Below are positions 32,167 through 44,409 of a stretch of DNA of 64,000 bases, in pieces. Every line of letters starts with the position of its first letter. Within the stretch, counting starts at the first letter, position 1. The position numbers were made by a program, and so were the translations under genes. The notes under the pieces are model-generated. The model saw only the letters and a list, made by a program, of their open reading frames with translations. It did no database searches and had not been told where the DNA came from. This DNA is from Cycas panzhihuaensis. Lineage: Eukaryota; Cycadophyta. The stretch is from contig CM041465.1 in the NCBI GenBank assembly GCA_023213395.1, positions 79,243,741 through 79,307,740 of the forward strand, in the 5' to 3' direction.

Positions 32167-32481
32167 AATCTTGATGATAAATTTGTTATGTATCAAGTAA
32201 TGACACCATTTTGTAATTGCATGAACAATAGTTAACATTTCTTTTTCATAGATACAGCGTGATTTCTCTTTTCCCTTAAATTTGTGACTTTTATATGAAA
32301 TTGGTTGATTGTTTTGTATTATTATTGCCCCTAATCCCTCTATAGAGGCATCACACTCTACAACAAATTGTAGTTCAGAATTTGGCATAGCAAGTATAAG
32401 AGGGGATGTCATTAATTTCTTGAGGTCAGCGAATGATTTAACAAATTTCTCATTCCATTTGAAAACATCTTTTTTTGTCAA
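32167..32481 (-). pseudogene. RNase H N-terminal part of element N
   Basis: Open 105-codon stretch: FADLKKLMTSPLILAMPNSE, FVVECDASIEGLGAIIIQ, then YEKEMLTIVHAITKWCHYL. ECDAS holds the first catalytic Asp of gypsy RNase H, and the YEKE Glu the second. It breaks off at element L exactly at the AATCT duplication. Confidence 0.85.
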
Positions 32482-33300
32482 ATCTAAAAGAGGTGTCGTT
32501 ATACAGCCATAACCCTTAATGAATCTGTTGTAGAATCTTGAAGCTCTTAAAAATCCTTTTACTTTTGATACATTCTTAGGAATAAGCTAGTCTAATATTG
32601 CTTAGAATTTTTTTAGATCCATTTTCATCCCTTTGTAGGTTATTATGTCACCCAAGTATTCTACTTCTACCCCAAATACACATTTTTCCTTGTTAGTAAA
32701 TAGGAAATTGTCTTGTAATGTTTCAAAGACTTGTCTAAGATGTTATGAGAGCTCGAACTAGGGCTTACTACAAATCAGAATGTCATACAAAAAGACTAAG
32801 ATGAATTTCTTGAGATATGGACAAAATACCTTATTCATGGTAGCCTAAAAAGTTGTTGGCATATTTGTCAGTATGAATGGCATGACCTTGAACACATAGT
32901 GACCCTCATGTATACAAAAGGTCATTTTTTCCATATATTAAACACTAACTCGGATCTAATAATAGCCAAATTTAAGAACATTTTTTGTGAAAAATTAGGC
33001 ACCATGTAGTTCATTTAGGAGATCTTCGACTGGAGGAATTAGAAAACAATTTTAATGGTAGTGTTGTTGAGAGGCCTATAATCAACACACATTCTGAAAG
33101 ATCCATCTTTCTTTGGAACCAGAATGAATGGTGTTGTGAAAGGAGTTTTTCTAGATATTATTTTTCCTTGGTCTAACAACTCCTTTGTTAGATTTTCAAT
33201 GATAGTCCTATGATAATGAGGATGTTGGTATGGTTGAACATTAATTGGGGGCATACTAGATTGAAGTTTAATGGCATGCTCCAATCCTCTATTGGGTGGT
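32482..33300 (-). pseudogene. Reverse transcriptase of element N
   Basis: Opens with IISRKTPFTTPFILVPKKDG and FRMCVDYRPLNN (fingers/palm). Further on, decayed sequence around the catalytic region reads as LVFLYDILI-like, and then PKCVFGVEVEYLG-like sequence. Stops in all frames. Protease lies upstream and RNase H downstream, as expected for gypsy. Confidence 0.75.
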
Positions 33301-33479
33301 AATTCTTTTCATCATTCTTCAAACACCTTGTCATATTCCTGGATTATTGTGCTCATCGCAAGATGGATATCCTATTTTTTAGCCACTGATATTGAAAAAC
33401 AGTTAATTGCATACCTTGAAGCTCCTTTTTCAATTTTTTTCTCCATGCAATGTGAAGAGGCTTCTTGATTTGAGGGTGT

Positions 33480-34408
33480 GGGGGAACCTTAAAATACATA
33501 CTTATTTCCCTTTTTCCAAAACTTCATGAACAATTTGTTATAGTTCATGATGATTGACCCCAAGGTCTATAACCACTAAACTCCTAAAACTACATCAACA
33601 TCATCTATCGACATGGTGAACATGGAAAATTATAATGTATAATCATGCACCATAAAAGGGACCTTTTGACAAAATTTGCCACATGGTATTGTCTTCCCAC
33701 TAGCTATAGTTACTTGGAATTGCTTTAGTGGGGCGATTTGGAGTCCTTGTTGCTCAATTGTCTTTCGATTGATGAAGTTATATGCGCTTCCTCCAACAAT
33801 TAAGACAATTACCTATGTGTTCCTTATTGTTCCTATAAGATGTAATGATTGTGGCAATGTCAGAACTTCTGTTATTTCTTGTAATGAGATTTCTCCCTCA
33901 AGGTGATCATCTTCATCTTCTAACACTAATTCTTCTACCACTTGTTTGTCCTCCATAGTAGGTTTCTTTGATGCTTCCTTAGTTATTTGTTGTTCATTTT
34001 CTAACATGAGTAATTTCTTTTGAGCATCCTTACTAGAGCATTAATGATCCTTTGTCCATTGTTCATCGCATTTAAAGCATGTTCCCCTTTTTAGGTGTTT
34101 AGCTCTAGTAGAAATAGATAGACTCATTTTTGGAATGAGCCAATTGCTTGAGCTTTTGGCAAAGGTCTAAAAGTATTTATGAAATAAACAATTATAGTGC
34201 TTGGTTTGTAAAATGTACGGATGCAAACAAGATTATTTCTTTGTCAAAGCATGGATGAATGTTGAAAAAGGCCTACATCTTTGCTAACCATGCTTGCACT
34301 TCCTAGTTTTTTTTGGATCAAAAACTTTCAACAGAACCTTTAGATCTTTAAATATAGGAACTTTTATATCCTTGGGTTCCCTAGGTGGGCTTTCCCTCTT
34401 AATTTCTA
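33480..34408 (-). pseudogene. Gag end, knuckle and protease of element N
   Basis: Near 34035-34110 the minus strand has a knuckle (GTCFKCDEQWTKDH, last Cys shifted). An acidic linker follows (LEDEDDHLEGEISLQEITEV), then protease remnants around 33800-33490 with FNFINRKTIEQQGLQ-type and IDDVDVV sequence. The catalytic DSG is not readable. The sequence is cut at 34409 by E's LTR. Confidence 0.65.
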
Positions 34409-35244
34409 TTGACTTCTAACTTTCACCCTATGAAAGTACACTCGTCAAGGGGGTTACTATTTGTAGTTTAGTTAGGGCTTGGTTAACATAATCATGTTAT
34501 CACTCTCCATATAGACATCATAACATCAAATCATCCTCATATATTATCACCATGCCAATATATCAGCCAATATCAATATAAATTCACACTTCAACAATTA
34601 TCATGAACAAGATACATAGTATTTCCATGTAACTTATTATTTCATTAAGTAATAACCCTTTACATCATTGAAAGGCAGAACATTCCGCATGTGTTCCATC
34701 ATAAAATATGAAATACAACTCCAATACTTGACTCTCACGCTTGAGAATGTATCACAAGACTTATTAACTAGGCTATCACACCAAAATGGTGGTTAATTGA
34801 GCAATAATTACACCATATGTGCCTTTTGAGAAATGGTTATGACTCATTATCACAACGTTACCCTTTTACAACAAAATACACCTTTTCAATTTAATTACAT
34901 TTGTTACATCCTTAAATATGTCTTTTCATCTATACAATTGGAACATATTACCTCAAGTGGCATTAGCATCCCTGGGACATAGGATCCAGATCTGGGCATG
35001 CACTCCATGCATTCCTCACTATGCATTCTTCATACATTCTCGACTATGTTGCATTCCATTCTGGAATGCAACCTGTCATGCATTCCCTATGAGCTTGATT
35101 TTGTCCTCTTTCACTATTTTCTACCATGCATTCCACTATGCATCCTCTTGGTGATACATTCCTGCATTCCTTAGGTTAGGATAAGCATGCATTCCTAATT
35201 TTCCATTGTCCAAAATTATCCAGGTACTAGGTTTTACACCAACA
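34409..35244 (-). repeat. 3' LTR of element E
   Basis: About 836 bp, plus-strand TTGACTTCTAAC to TTACACCAACA. Matches the F LTR order (GGTTACACTT... / GCATTCC words). The left edge is uncertain by one or two bases because the terminal TG is altered. The purine tract lies 68 nt inward (35313-35327, minus strand). Confidence 0.75.
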
Positions 35245-35339
35245 TCGATCTTGGGTTAACAGAAAAGTTGAACATCCTTGGTTAATTCAAATTTTCAAAA
35301 TTTTTAATTTTGCTTCCCCCCCACTTTGTATCAAGGCTG

Positions 35340-36439
35340 CTCCTACTACCCTAGCTCTTCTAAAGCTTCATTTTCTTTCAATATGTCTTTATTGATTTGG
35401 GTGAGGGTGGCTATTATTACATCTTTCTCCTTCAACTTTTCCTTCAAAGTGACAATTTCCACCTTGTAACTTGCTTTCATCACCTTCAATATTTGGATAA
35501 TTTGTTAACTTTTCCCTTTCGTTGATGTTAGTTGTGAGTATGTTTCTCTTGGTTTAGTAACAAGAGGGAATTATTCTTCAGTTGGGTCCCATTCCTCCAA
35601 TGAGAGCTTGATCTCCACTTCTTCTTCTTCCTCCTCTCATCGTTGCTTGGTGTTGTTCTTAACCACTTGTTTAGAACGATGACGAATGGGATTGTCTAAT
35701 GCTTGTTGTAACCATTTCAATATCTTCACCATCTCTTTTTTCATTTTTCCTTTTATCTCCATATCTTAAGTGGAATCTGGGAATTCTTCCACCCACTATT
35801 TGATCAATGGATCATGTGGTTTAATTGGTTGTTGTGGCAGTTGTATTCTTAGACACTGATGATTAAGATGGCGAACAACAATGAGAGATGCCTGAAAGGA
35901 TGAGCGGTGACTTCCTTACTTTGTTATTTCATGTTTATAGCCAAAAATTTAGACCAATTCAATTGAATGACGTCTCGAATTTGGGGGCACACTACCATCA
36001 TGCCTCCTAGAATGTATGTATATTTCAATTTGGATATAAATTGAGTGATGATCACCTTTGTCATCCGCTTTAATCTGACATCCTTGATGTCCACCACTCT
36101 GATTTCGCTAGGGAATATTTGGATGTTCTCCTTACACATTTCTCTCACCCATGTCTCCCGATCCACCTCTGACTATTTGGTAGTAGTTGGGACGTTCCCC
36201 TCTTTGGGAAGTCTGATAAGAGCATGGGTAATGTTTGCATTCAACTTAATGCATCCCACATTCTTCTTCAACTCTAGTAGGATTTTTTCCATCAACTCTG
36301 GGTCCCAATATAATGGAGCCAAGTGTATGTACTCTCTCCATCCTGCTTGTTTGACTTTGGTCTTAAATGGGGCTGGTATCCCTTCTAGTTCTACTTTTAA
36401 CTTCAATAGATAGTTTTCTTGACACCGTACAATCTTCAT
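35340..36439 (-). pseudogene. ORF3 of element E
   Basis: Start ATG at 36439 (MKIVRCQENYLLKLKVELEG), aligned with MRTAGCQEAYIPKLKQELQA in A. Conserved blocks: VKQAGWREYIHL, YWDPELMEKILLELKK, SEVDRETWVREMC, DIKDVRLKRMTKVII, and KYTYILGGMM. A TAG breaks it after about 90 codons. The acidic and coiled-coil end (LKEKDVIIATLTQINKDI-like) is decayed at 35360-35480. Unknown function. Confidence 0.8.
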
Positions 36440-36479
36440 TTTGGACAAAATGGAAAAATAGGAAGCAATACTTAACATT

Positions 36480-36876
36480 AATCAAGAGAAAAATGTAGAA
36501 AACTAGGGTTTTTATGTAGAAAACTTGGAATACATTTTGTACGTTCATCGTGAGAATGAATGACAATTTTTATTAGAGAATTTATTGTCACTACAACTAG
36601 AATGCTTGCTCTTAGCAGTTTGTATCACTTTGGAGGTCTGTCATGTCAAAATGAGGCCTGAATTATTGATTTGGCACTTTTTTTTCCACGTTTACACAGT
36701 GTGTTCCTGGTTCGAATGCTTATAGGAACATATTGTGTTATTTTCCACCTCGTGTACTTTTGTTACATGTGTTCCCAATACCGTTCCCTTTTGGAATGTA
36801 GTGTATTTTAGAAGAGTGCATGGTTAAATTTATCTCTTTTCTTTCCTTTTTTTTTTCATGTATATATTTCCTTCTT

Positions 36877-36934
<58 letters not shown>

Positions 36935-37190
36935 CCTCTTTTTTTTTAAACAATCGCTACTTTTTTTCGTTTTTTTTTGTTTGAAAATATTGCCATATTG
37001 CTTAAGTGTATGATTAGAGTTATGTTTATTTTTTCTACTTTTTATTTATTTATTTATTTATTTTTTTAATATTTTTTGTTTACATACCAGAATGGAATCA
37101 TATTTTAGCATTGAGACAACCTCAATTATCTCCAATGTTAAGCAACACGATATGATACAACTAGTTGATTCCTCTAGTAGGATGGTTGTG
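36480..37190. other. Spacer between ORF3 and integrase in element E
   Basis: AT-rich, with the microsatellite at 36876-36932 and a TTTA repeat at about 37040-37068. No gene is visible. The equivalent spacer in A holds GTAC-rich repeats. Confidence 0.6.
36876..36932. repeat. Compound microsatellite (TA)n(GA)n
   Basis: About 12 TA units followed directly by 16 GA units, uninterrupted, so probably polymorphic. Confidence 0.95.
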
Positions 37191-38330
37191 CCCTAACTGT
37201 GATAGGGTTTCAACCGACTATCATTGACCAAGGCTAACAGTTGTAACCCATCAATTTCCTTTAGTCTCACTAAACCATTGTTGAAGATTCTATCAACAAT
37301 ATAAGGTCTGAGCCATTGCATTTTTACCTTCCCCGAGTGTGTATGAAATTTGCTATTGTACAACAAAACTTGGTCACCTTCTTGAAACTAGGGTCCTTCA
37401 AGTGGCAGTCGTGCCATGCCTTATGTCATATTTTCGCAATATTTTGGACCCATTTCACTCTATACCTTGTTCCCTCAAACTGCAATAGTTGTCATAATGT
37501 TTCTTGTGAAGAATGAAAATTGTCAAAATAACAAGTCATGGTGACTCTTAGACTTGGAATCTCGAATTCTACTAGAATAATGGCCTCCATTCCATACACC
37601 AACTGGAATGGCATTTATCTTGTTCTGCTTTTATATGTTGTGTGAAATGCCTATAATATTGATGGTAGCTTCTCCGCCTAATATAATCTACCCACATCGC
37701 AATTTTTTCATAAATAGTTTTCAATGATTTTGTTTGAACTTTCTACTTGTCCATTTTCTCTGTGGTAATAGGGTGTTGATTTCTAATGGCTAATCAAAAG
37801 TTTAGATGTCAAATCTTCCATCACTTGGTTTAGGAAATGTGAACCTTGATCCCTCACAAATCTCCAATGGACATCCATAATGTGTGATAATCACCTCATA
37901 TAGAAATCTGGTTGTGCTCTTGGAATTTGCTCTCCCCAATGGCCTTGCTTCTACCCACTTGGTCATGTAATTCGTAGCTACCTGAATGTATCAAATTTGA
38001 GATCATCGAGCTATAGGTTGGATAGGCCAAACAAAATCAAGACCCTATTTCTCAAATGGTACCAATGGTAAGATTGGGTTGAGAAGTCAAAAGTAGTAAT
38101 GACTTGGCTTTCCCATGTGTTGGCAATAATTGCACTTCTTAATCCATTTTCTAACATCTTCAAACATTGTGGACCACCAGAATGCTACCAATAGCACCAT
38201 CCTCCATGTTGACATTTTGCTCATGTGTCCTCCAACCACACCTTCATGTGCCTAAATTATTATTTACTCAGTCTCGTGTGGTTTAACACAACGACGAAGC
38301 ACTTAATCAAATTTGAGGCGATCTTATTCA
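37190..38330 (-). pseudogene. Integrase of element E
   Basis: The C-terminal tail (37200-37400) includes a PYIVDRIFNNGLVRLKEIDG-like stretch. Upstream are fragments matching the core (VRDQGSHFLNQ-like, YYHRENGQVESSNKIIEN-like) and the zinc-binding N-terminus with HMGKPSHYYF-like sequence. Many stops and indels. Order and spacing follow integrase of A at 50661-51890. Confidence 0.7.
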
Positions 38331-38947
38331 CCTTGTATAAGCTGGTATGGTTATACTTTTTGAACTAAATGTCATCACTTTGTTTTGTCTAAATTAGGTG
38401 GTAGTTCACCTATCGCAAGATATTCTGGGATTCCTTCATACCATTATGTAGAAAATGATTCAACACTAGGGAGTGTCATATTTGGAAAATCATTCTAAAC
38501 TCCTATAGTTTCCTCTCTGTTATTGCTCTGTGATAATTGATTAGGTATCATGTGTGTTTTTCCCAATTTGAACAAAATTTTAAAAATGAACTTCTGGAAT
38601 TCCATCTACTAATTCTCCCTTTCAATATAAGATTATTTAGAAGGTATATCAATTCTTGGTGATCCACATAAAATATAAACAAATTTGACAGTAAGCAATG
38701 TCAAATTTTTTTAAGGCATATACCATTCCAACGCCTTCTCTTTCCATTGTCATATAATTTTGTTCTTCTTTAATTAATTTCAACTAGCAAAGTAAATGGG
38801 GTGGTTGATATTGTTTTCCCTTGGTTAAGCAAGCACACAACTAATGGCATATTGTGATGCATTCACATGCACACGAAAGATTTTTTCCTAATTCAAAAAT
38901 CGAAGGATAGGTGTTGATGCTATCACTAGTTTTAAGAATGTTGCTTG
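38331..38947 (-). pseudogene. RNase H of element E, cut by element A
   Basis: Reads VHVNASQYAISCVLAQPREN near 38860, the counterpart of VDASQYAIGCVLAQPSDD in A; the catalytic Asp is changed to Asn. It breaks off at 38947, where A's LTR starts after the GCTTG duplication. Confidence 0.75.
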
Positions 38948-39789
38948 TGTTGGGGTATAAAGTGATCCTATGGTTGTGGGAAGACCAGAGGTAGGTCAGA
39001 TAACCTGAGATGTGCAGGTATGGACCGTACGGCGATACACACGAGGCAAAACAGCGAAGAAATCAGCATTCTAGGTACGTATGACAGGTACATATGACAG
39101 GTACGTACCTAGAATGGGTACGTATGACAGAGACGTACCAGCGAAGGAACATAACCGAACAGAAGCGGTACGCACGACTCAAAGGGACTAGTGAAGGCCT
39201 GTGAAGTCGCTGCACGACGCATGCACGCATTTGGATCCAAAGAGTCATTAATTAAGTGCCTAACAAGTGATTAATGAAAGGGTACGTATACCTGAAGGGG
39301 TACGGTTATGACGATCATAACCCTTGACCAAAAGGTACCAACAAGAGTACTTAAGGAGGTATGCATGAATCACCAGGTTAGGGTGAGAGCCGATTATCAC
39401 GGGTACACAAAGGTGCGGAAACCAAAGACGATGATGACCCGATTGAGCAAAGATTGAATGATAAGTACCATCCGGGGTACGCATGTGTAATGTATGAATG
39501 TATGCAATGAATGCAGGAATGCATTCCAACCTCTGTGTAATTAGACTGATTACTTAATAAAGGGAAGAGTTACGTGGGAAGTTGTGTATTCTTTGTGTTG
39601 TGGTGATGAAATCTTGAGTATGTGTTGATTTACATCTGTTGTGTACCATTGTGGTGTAATTCGTGAAATATATGTGGAATGTATGTGAATAACCATGTTG
39701 ATGATCCTCGAACTAGACTATAGCACTGTGTAACCTTGACAAGTGTGAAGGTATCTTGTAAGTGTAATAAGATACCTAATAAGTCAACA
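38948..39789 (+). repeat. 5' LTR of element A
   Basis: 842 bp, TGTTGGGGTATA to AGTCAACA. GGTACGTA-type words recur between 38,990 and 39,180. A TATA-like CTTAATAAAGG lies at about 39553, where the 3' LTR has the better TTTATAAAAG. Both LTRs align along their full length with scattered differences and a few short indels. Confidence 0.92.
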
Positions 39790-39790
39790 T

Positions 39791-39803
39791 TGGTTCCATT
39801 GCC
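39791..39803 (+). other. Primer binding site of element A (tRNA-Glu type)
   Basis: TGGTTCCATTGCC, one base from the left LTR. It differs at one position from the complement of the plant tRNA-Glu 3' end (TGGTTCCGTTGCC). Confidence 0.7.
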
Positions 39804-39927
39804 TACGTCTGTTGCGGAGGGACAGGGCCTAGGAGTTTCAAAGAAAGGAATGTATAAAGGGCAGAGGACCACGGCCGTCGTGATGGCGGTGTCGTAACTA
39901 AGCCACCGGCAGCCAGGGGACCTTCCA

Positions 39928-41229
39928 ATGCCACCTAAGAGGCCTTCAAGGTCGGAAGAGCCCCAAAAGGATACTTCACCCAAGGAAAAGGAAACCAGTA
40001 GACAAAGGGCACTAAGATGGTCGAAGGAAGCAAAACTCAGAAGGGCGAGGAGATTAAGTTCGCAGAACAACGAGACTAAGGGACAGTCCGTTGAAGGATC
40101 TGAGGCAAGTGGAGCCTAGACACCTCAGGAAGAGGAATCTCATGGTGAACGTATGGTATTGACACCAGCCCCAATCAGAGATGATTTGTTTAGCCCAGAA
40201 TTTGAAGGGAAACTAAAAGTGGATGAAAAACAACAAGAAACCTTAAAAGAGGGAAGTATACCTGTGGAGGACAGCCCGAAGGACCCAAGTGACAGTGGAA
40301 AGAAGGTGGAGGAAGGTCCCTCGGCATACTAGGAGAATAAGCTCACGAGACAGCTTTTTGAAGATTCGACAGAAAGGGGATCTGATCAATCATACATTAC
40401 AGTGACACCGTTGACTATACAAGTGCCAGGTGTAGTGGAACCCATACACATCAAAACTCCATTTAAGAATCCGCTGTTTGGAAAAGATAATACAGCAGTA
40501 GGCACTCCAAGTGCATCCCCGAAGGAGGGGAGAAAGGAAAAATCACCACTAGGTGGGACACCGTTACAATCTCCCAAAATAGATGATTATAGAGACTTTG
40601 GGAAACTGATTTTTAACGACACTTCAGATGCAGCGGAGTATGTGTATCTCTTTCAGAATCTCATTGATGTGAAAAAGATCTCAGACGAAGATGAAATCAA
40701 AGTGAGATTCGCCTATACGTTGAGAGGAGTACCCTTGGCATGGTACAAAGAAACAAACAAGAATGAGCCATGGGTAAAGATTAAGAAAGCATTCGAGGAA
40801 AGATTTCAAAAGTTTCGCAGTAATGAAGCAGTGGAAATCGCATTGAGAGAAATCAGACAAAGGCCGGGAGAATCCGTCCTAACCTACATCAGCAGAATGA
40901 AAATCATTGCAGCCAGCATGATCAACGAGCCAATAACGGATCACAATATGAAAAACTATTTTGTGAGAGGTTTGAATGAGAAATTAAGAGCCATGATGCA
41001 TGCTCATCCATTGAAATCATTTAAGAATGCCCAAGATCTAGCGTTGGATTTTGAAATGGAAATGGATGCACAGGCAGGAGGACAGGATTCCACCTCGAGA
41101 TTACAAGATGAGATTAGAGAATCAAAACAAAATCAAGATAACCGACCCTTCCGCTGTAGGGGTAGCAGAAGAGGAATCGGAGTTGGAAGCTTTAAGGAAA
41201 GAAGTGGGCAGATTAAAAATAAGAAATAA
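39928..41229 (+). pseudogene. gag of element A (two in-frame TAG stops)
   Basis: One frame from the ATG at 39928 to 41229, 433 codons, broken only by TAG at 40117 and 40330. A basic N-terminus (MPPKRPSRSEEPQKD) and an acidic linker precede IQVPGVVEPIHIKTPFKNPL. The capsid domain covers about codons 215-390: DFGKLIFND, RFAYTLRGVPLAWYKE, FEERFQKF, ESVLTYISRMKII, KNYFVRGLNEKLRAMM. The domain is intact, so this copy was functional until fairly recently. A frameshift at about 41200 separates it from the knuckles. Confidence 0.88.
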
Positions 41230-41540
41230 CCGAGAAGAAGAAGAAACACCGAAAAAGAAGGACCATGTCGGAAGAATAACCAAATGGTGCCACATTCAGA
41301 AGAGAATTCACATACCACCAAGGAATGTGAATTGAATTTAAAAAATAGTGCATTGCACCAACAGGACAGATGGTGCCATATATGCGATGTTGATACGCGT
41401 ACAACCAAGGATTGTTTCTATAATCTCAGGGGAAAGGCCTTTAGAGGACGAGGTAGGGGAAGGGGAGGCAACCCACCTCGAAATGTGTACACAACGAGGG
41501 GTACACAAGAGCCCTCGAGGAAAAAACCACCAATGGGTAG
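41230..41540 (+). pseudogene. Zinc-knuckle region of element A, before copia B
   Basis: Frames here carry HIQKRIHIPPRNVN-type decayed sequence, then WCHICDVDTRTTKDCF, a CCHC knuckle whose His has become Arg, then a Gly/Arg stretch (RGRGRGRGGNPPR). B's target site GGTAG falls in the next knuckle, which resumes at 46808. Confidence 0.75.
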
Positions 41541-41772
41541 TGTTGAAAAACAGAGCAAAGACAGAATATGCTTTAAACAGAGAAGAGAAGAGTATATCTT
41601 TTATTGAGATTCAATCTCCTTAAATATACATCAACAATGTGACCGTTACAACCTCCAATGTAACCGATCAGCCTGAGACTGCCAAGTGGCACAATCTTAC
41701 ATTAGAGTTACATTTAAGGGTGGACCTAACATGACCCCCTTTCTTACTTAGATAAAACATTACATGTCAACA
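41541..41772 (-). repeat. 3' LTR of element B
   Basis: 232 bp, TGTTGAAAAACAG to TACATGTCAACA. Differs from its partner at roughly 9 positions by eye, most of them in one short stretch (GACCGTTACAACC versus GATCACATGACC). Purine tract AAGAGGGGG at 41773-41781, minus strand. Confidence 0.95.
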
Positions 41773-41779
41773 CCCCCTC

Positions 41780-42148
41780 TTAATGTTTTATCTCTAACAA
41801 TCTTATTTTGTCTCTTAAATATTTGAGTCTTTCTCTTCCAAGAGGCTTTGTTAGAAGATCTACAACCTGTTCGGCTGTGGGACAATATTCCAAGTCAATT
41901 TCTTTATTATGTACTTTTTCTCTTATGAAATGATGACGAACTTCAATATGCTTTGTTCTTGCATGTAGAATTGGATTTTTGGTTAGCTTGATGCACTTTG
42001 ATTGTCGCATTTCAAAGAAGTTGCCCCGTTTTGCTGTTGATCCAAGTCAAGCAGAAGTTGTCTTAACCAGATGGCTTCACAGGTTGCTAACGTAGCTGCT
42101 TTGTATTCCGCTTCTGTAGAAGAGAGAGCAACTGTAGCCTATTTCTTA
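41780..42148 (-). pseudogene. RNase H of element B
   Basis: The last 76 codons are open and hold ARTKHIEVRHHFIREKV and YCPTAEQVVDLLTKPLG, the typical copia C-terminal end. The preceding part has a TAG and a shift relative to the reverse transcriptase frame (about 42000-42200). Confidence 0.88.
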
Positions 42149-43257
42149 CTACACCAAGAGATTGCTGAAGACCCTAAGAAAAAACAATATCCACTGGTGG
42201 ATTTCCTCTGTTCTTTGTCTCCAAATTTCTGAGTCGCGACTCGATATTTTGATTGGGTATGCTTTTAAGTATACTAACTTGAGATCTGCTGTTCCTTTAA
42301 GATATCTTAAAACTCTTTTTGCAGCCTGCCAATGTTTCATTTTTGGATTTTGCATGTATTTGGATATTAGCCCTACTGAATAGGATATGTCTGGCCTGGT
42401 GGCTATCAAATAAATCAGACTTCCAATTATTTGTCTGTATAGAGTTACATCTACATCTTTTTCCATACTATCTGCTGTTAAGTCACAGTTTGTTTCCATG
42501 GGCGTTGTGCATGGATTGCAGTTTTCCATCTGAAATCGAGCAAGCAAATTTTTGATGTAGTTGCTTTGAGACAAGGTTATATAGTTTTGATGTTGACCTA
42601 CCTCCAATCCCAGGTAGTAATTTAGTGGACCCAAGTTTGTCATTTCAAATTTCTGTTGAAGTTGATTCTTGACGTCTCTAATTCCTCCTTCATCATTTCT
42701 AGTAAGAAGCATATCATCAATATAGACAACAATTATTGTTATCTTGTTGTTTGTTTTCCTTATGTAGAGACTGGAGTCAGAGTTGCATCGATTGAACTTA
42801 TTTTCTTCAAGGAAATGATCTAATTTGGCATACCAAGCCCGTGGAGCTTGTTTTAGACCATACAAAGCCTTTTTAACTGCACTGATTTTCTGTCCTTGTT
42901 CAACAGATATCCTTCCGGTTGTTGCATGTAGACTTCTTCTTCTAGTTCACCATTTAAGAAGGCGCTTTTTACATCTAGCTGGGAGATTTTCCAATTTTGT
43001 ACTCTAGCCAATGTCACATCGTTCTTAAGTTGTTCATCTTTACATCTTGGAGAAAAGGTCTCATCAAAATCTACACCTACTGTTTGTGTGTATCTTTTTG
43101 CGACTAACCTTGCTTTGTACTTTTCTATCTTACCATCCATTCCCCTTTTTGTTTTGTAAACCCATTTGCAGCTTACAGTAGATTTATCAGCAGGTAGTTC
43201 TACCAATTCCCACGTCTGATTCTTCTTGATTGAGCTCATTTCATTGTCCATTGCCAC
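42149..43257 (-). pseudogene. Reverse transcriptase of element B
   Basis: Two overlapping frames. 43257-42853 has KWVYKTKRGMDGKIEKYKAR and LDVKSAFLNGELEEEVYM. 42865-42149 has YGLKQAPRAWY and the catalytic VVYIDDMLL, then GSLIYLIATRPDISYSVGLI. A frameshift lies at about 42860 and a loss near 43040. YIDD is a conservative form of the usual YVDD. Confidence 0.9.
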
Positions 43258-43344
43258 TTTCCATTCTTGGCGATCTTTTGCTTCTTGAAAATTTTGAAGT
43301 TCGACTTTGCTTAGAAGAGCTCTTGACCTTTGTCCCCGTGTTTT

Positions 43345-44409
43345 CTATTCTATTACATTACTTTTCCCTTCTTCAATTGTTTTAATATACCATTTTGACA
43401 ACTTTTTCTGTTTTCGTGAGTCTTCCTTTTTGATGGAGTCTTCTGACACTTGACTAGTTTCGCTTGATGATGGATCAGCTTGTCTTTCTTCTGAAGTGAT
43501 TTCGGAATCATTTTCTTCCTCAACTTCTGGCGCTTCTTCTTCTGAGATAATCTCTGACTTATTCTCTTGTTCATCTTCATGTGTTTCTTCGTGTCTGACA
43601 GCTTCCTGTTCAATTTCCTTTTCACCTTCTATTATTCTAATTTGTGAGAATTCAATAGAATTTTCTTCATTAAATACTACATCTCTGCTTACATAGATTC
43701 TGTTAGTTTTGGGATCTATGAATTTGTAGGCTTTTGAATTTTTGCTGTAGCCTATCAAAATGCATTCTATACTTTTTGCATCTAGTTTGGACCTTTTTTT
43801 ATCAGGAATATGCACAAATGCTTGACTACCAAAAACTCTGAGAAGACTTACATCCGGTTTTTGTCCTATCCAAGCTTCTTTAGGGGTGACATCCTTCAAC
43901 GCTTTTGTGGGGCTTCTATTTATTAGGTAACATGCTGTGCTTACTGCCTCTGCCCAATATGACTTTGATATCTTTGTTCCATACATCATGCTTCGAGCCA
44001 TTTCCATTAGAGTTCTATTCTTTCTTTCGGCCACTCCATTTGACTGAGGAGTATAAGGAGTTGTAATCTGTCTACGAATTCCTCGATCCCTGCAATAATT
44101 TAGAAACTCCTTTGATATATATTCTCCTCCTCCATCTGACCTGATGCATTTAATTTTCATTCCTGACTCTAGTTCTGCTTCTGCTTTAAATTCTTTGAAT
44201 GTTTCAAAGACTTCTGACTTATTATGCAGGAAATATACCCATACTTTCCGAGTGAAATCATCAATGAAAGTCAAAAAATATCTATATCCATTAATTGTGA
44301 GAGGTGTAATTGGACCACAAATATCTGTATGTATCAATTCTAATTTTGATTGAACTCTCCAAGTGCTTTCTTTAAAAGGAAGTCTATCTTTGCTTTGCCC
44401 AGTTGACAA
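43345..44409 (-). pseudogene. Integrase of element B
   Basis: An open 354-codon frame with HTDICGP, CIRSDGGGEYIS and TPYTPQSNGVAERKNRTL, which together hold the three D, D, E catalytic residues. An acidic C-terminal tail follows. It is separated from the reverse transcriptase by a stop at about 43345 and from the protease frame by a frameshift at about 44380. Confidence 0.92.

Larger units (their letters stand above)
21689..34408 (-). mobile_element. Element N: minus-strand chromovirus-type Ty3/gypsy element, host of L
   Basis: The 3' LTR lies at 21689-21976. Reading leftwards on the minus strand from 34408 come gag end, knuckle, protease, reverse transcriptase, RNase H (to 32167), then element L, then the RNase H end (23579), integrase and a chromodomain-like tail. 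Removing L and one AATCT copy restores the RNase H sequence at the join. The right side is cut by element E at about 34409, so N's 5' LTR is not in the window. Confidence 0.8.

Noticed and set aside
36876-36932. TA/GA repeat as a regulatory element
   Set aside because: An uninterrupted dinucleotide microsatellite is explanation enough.
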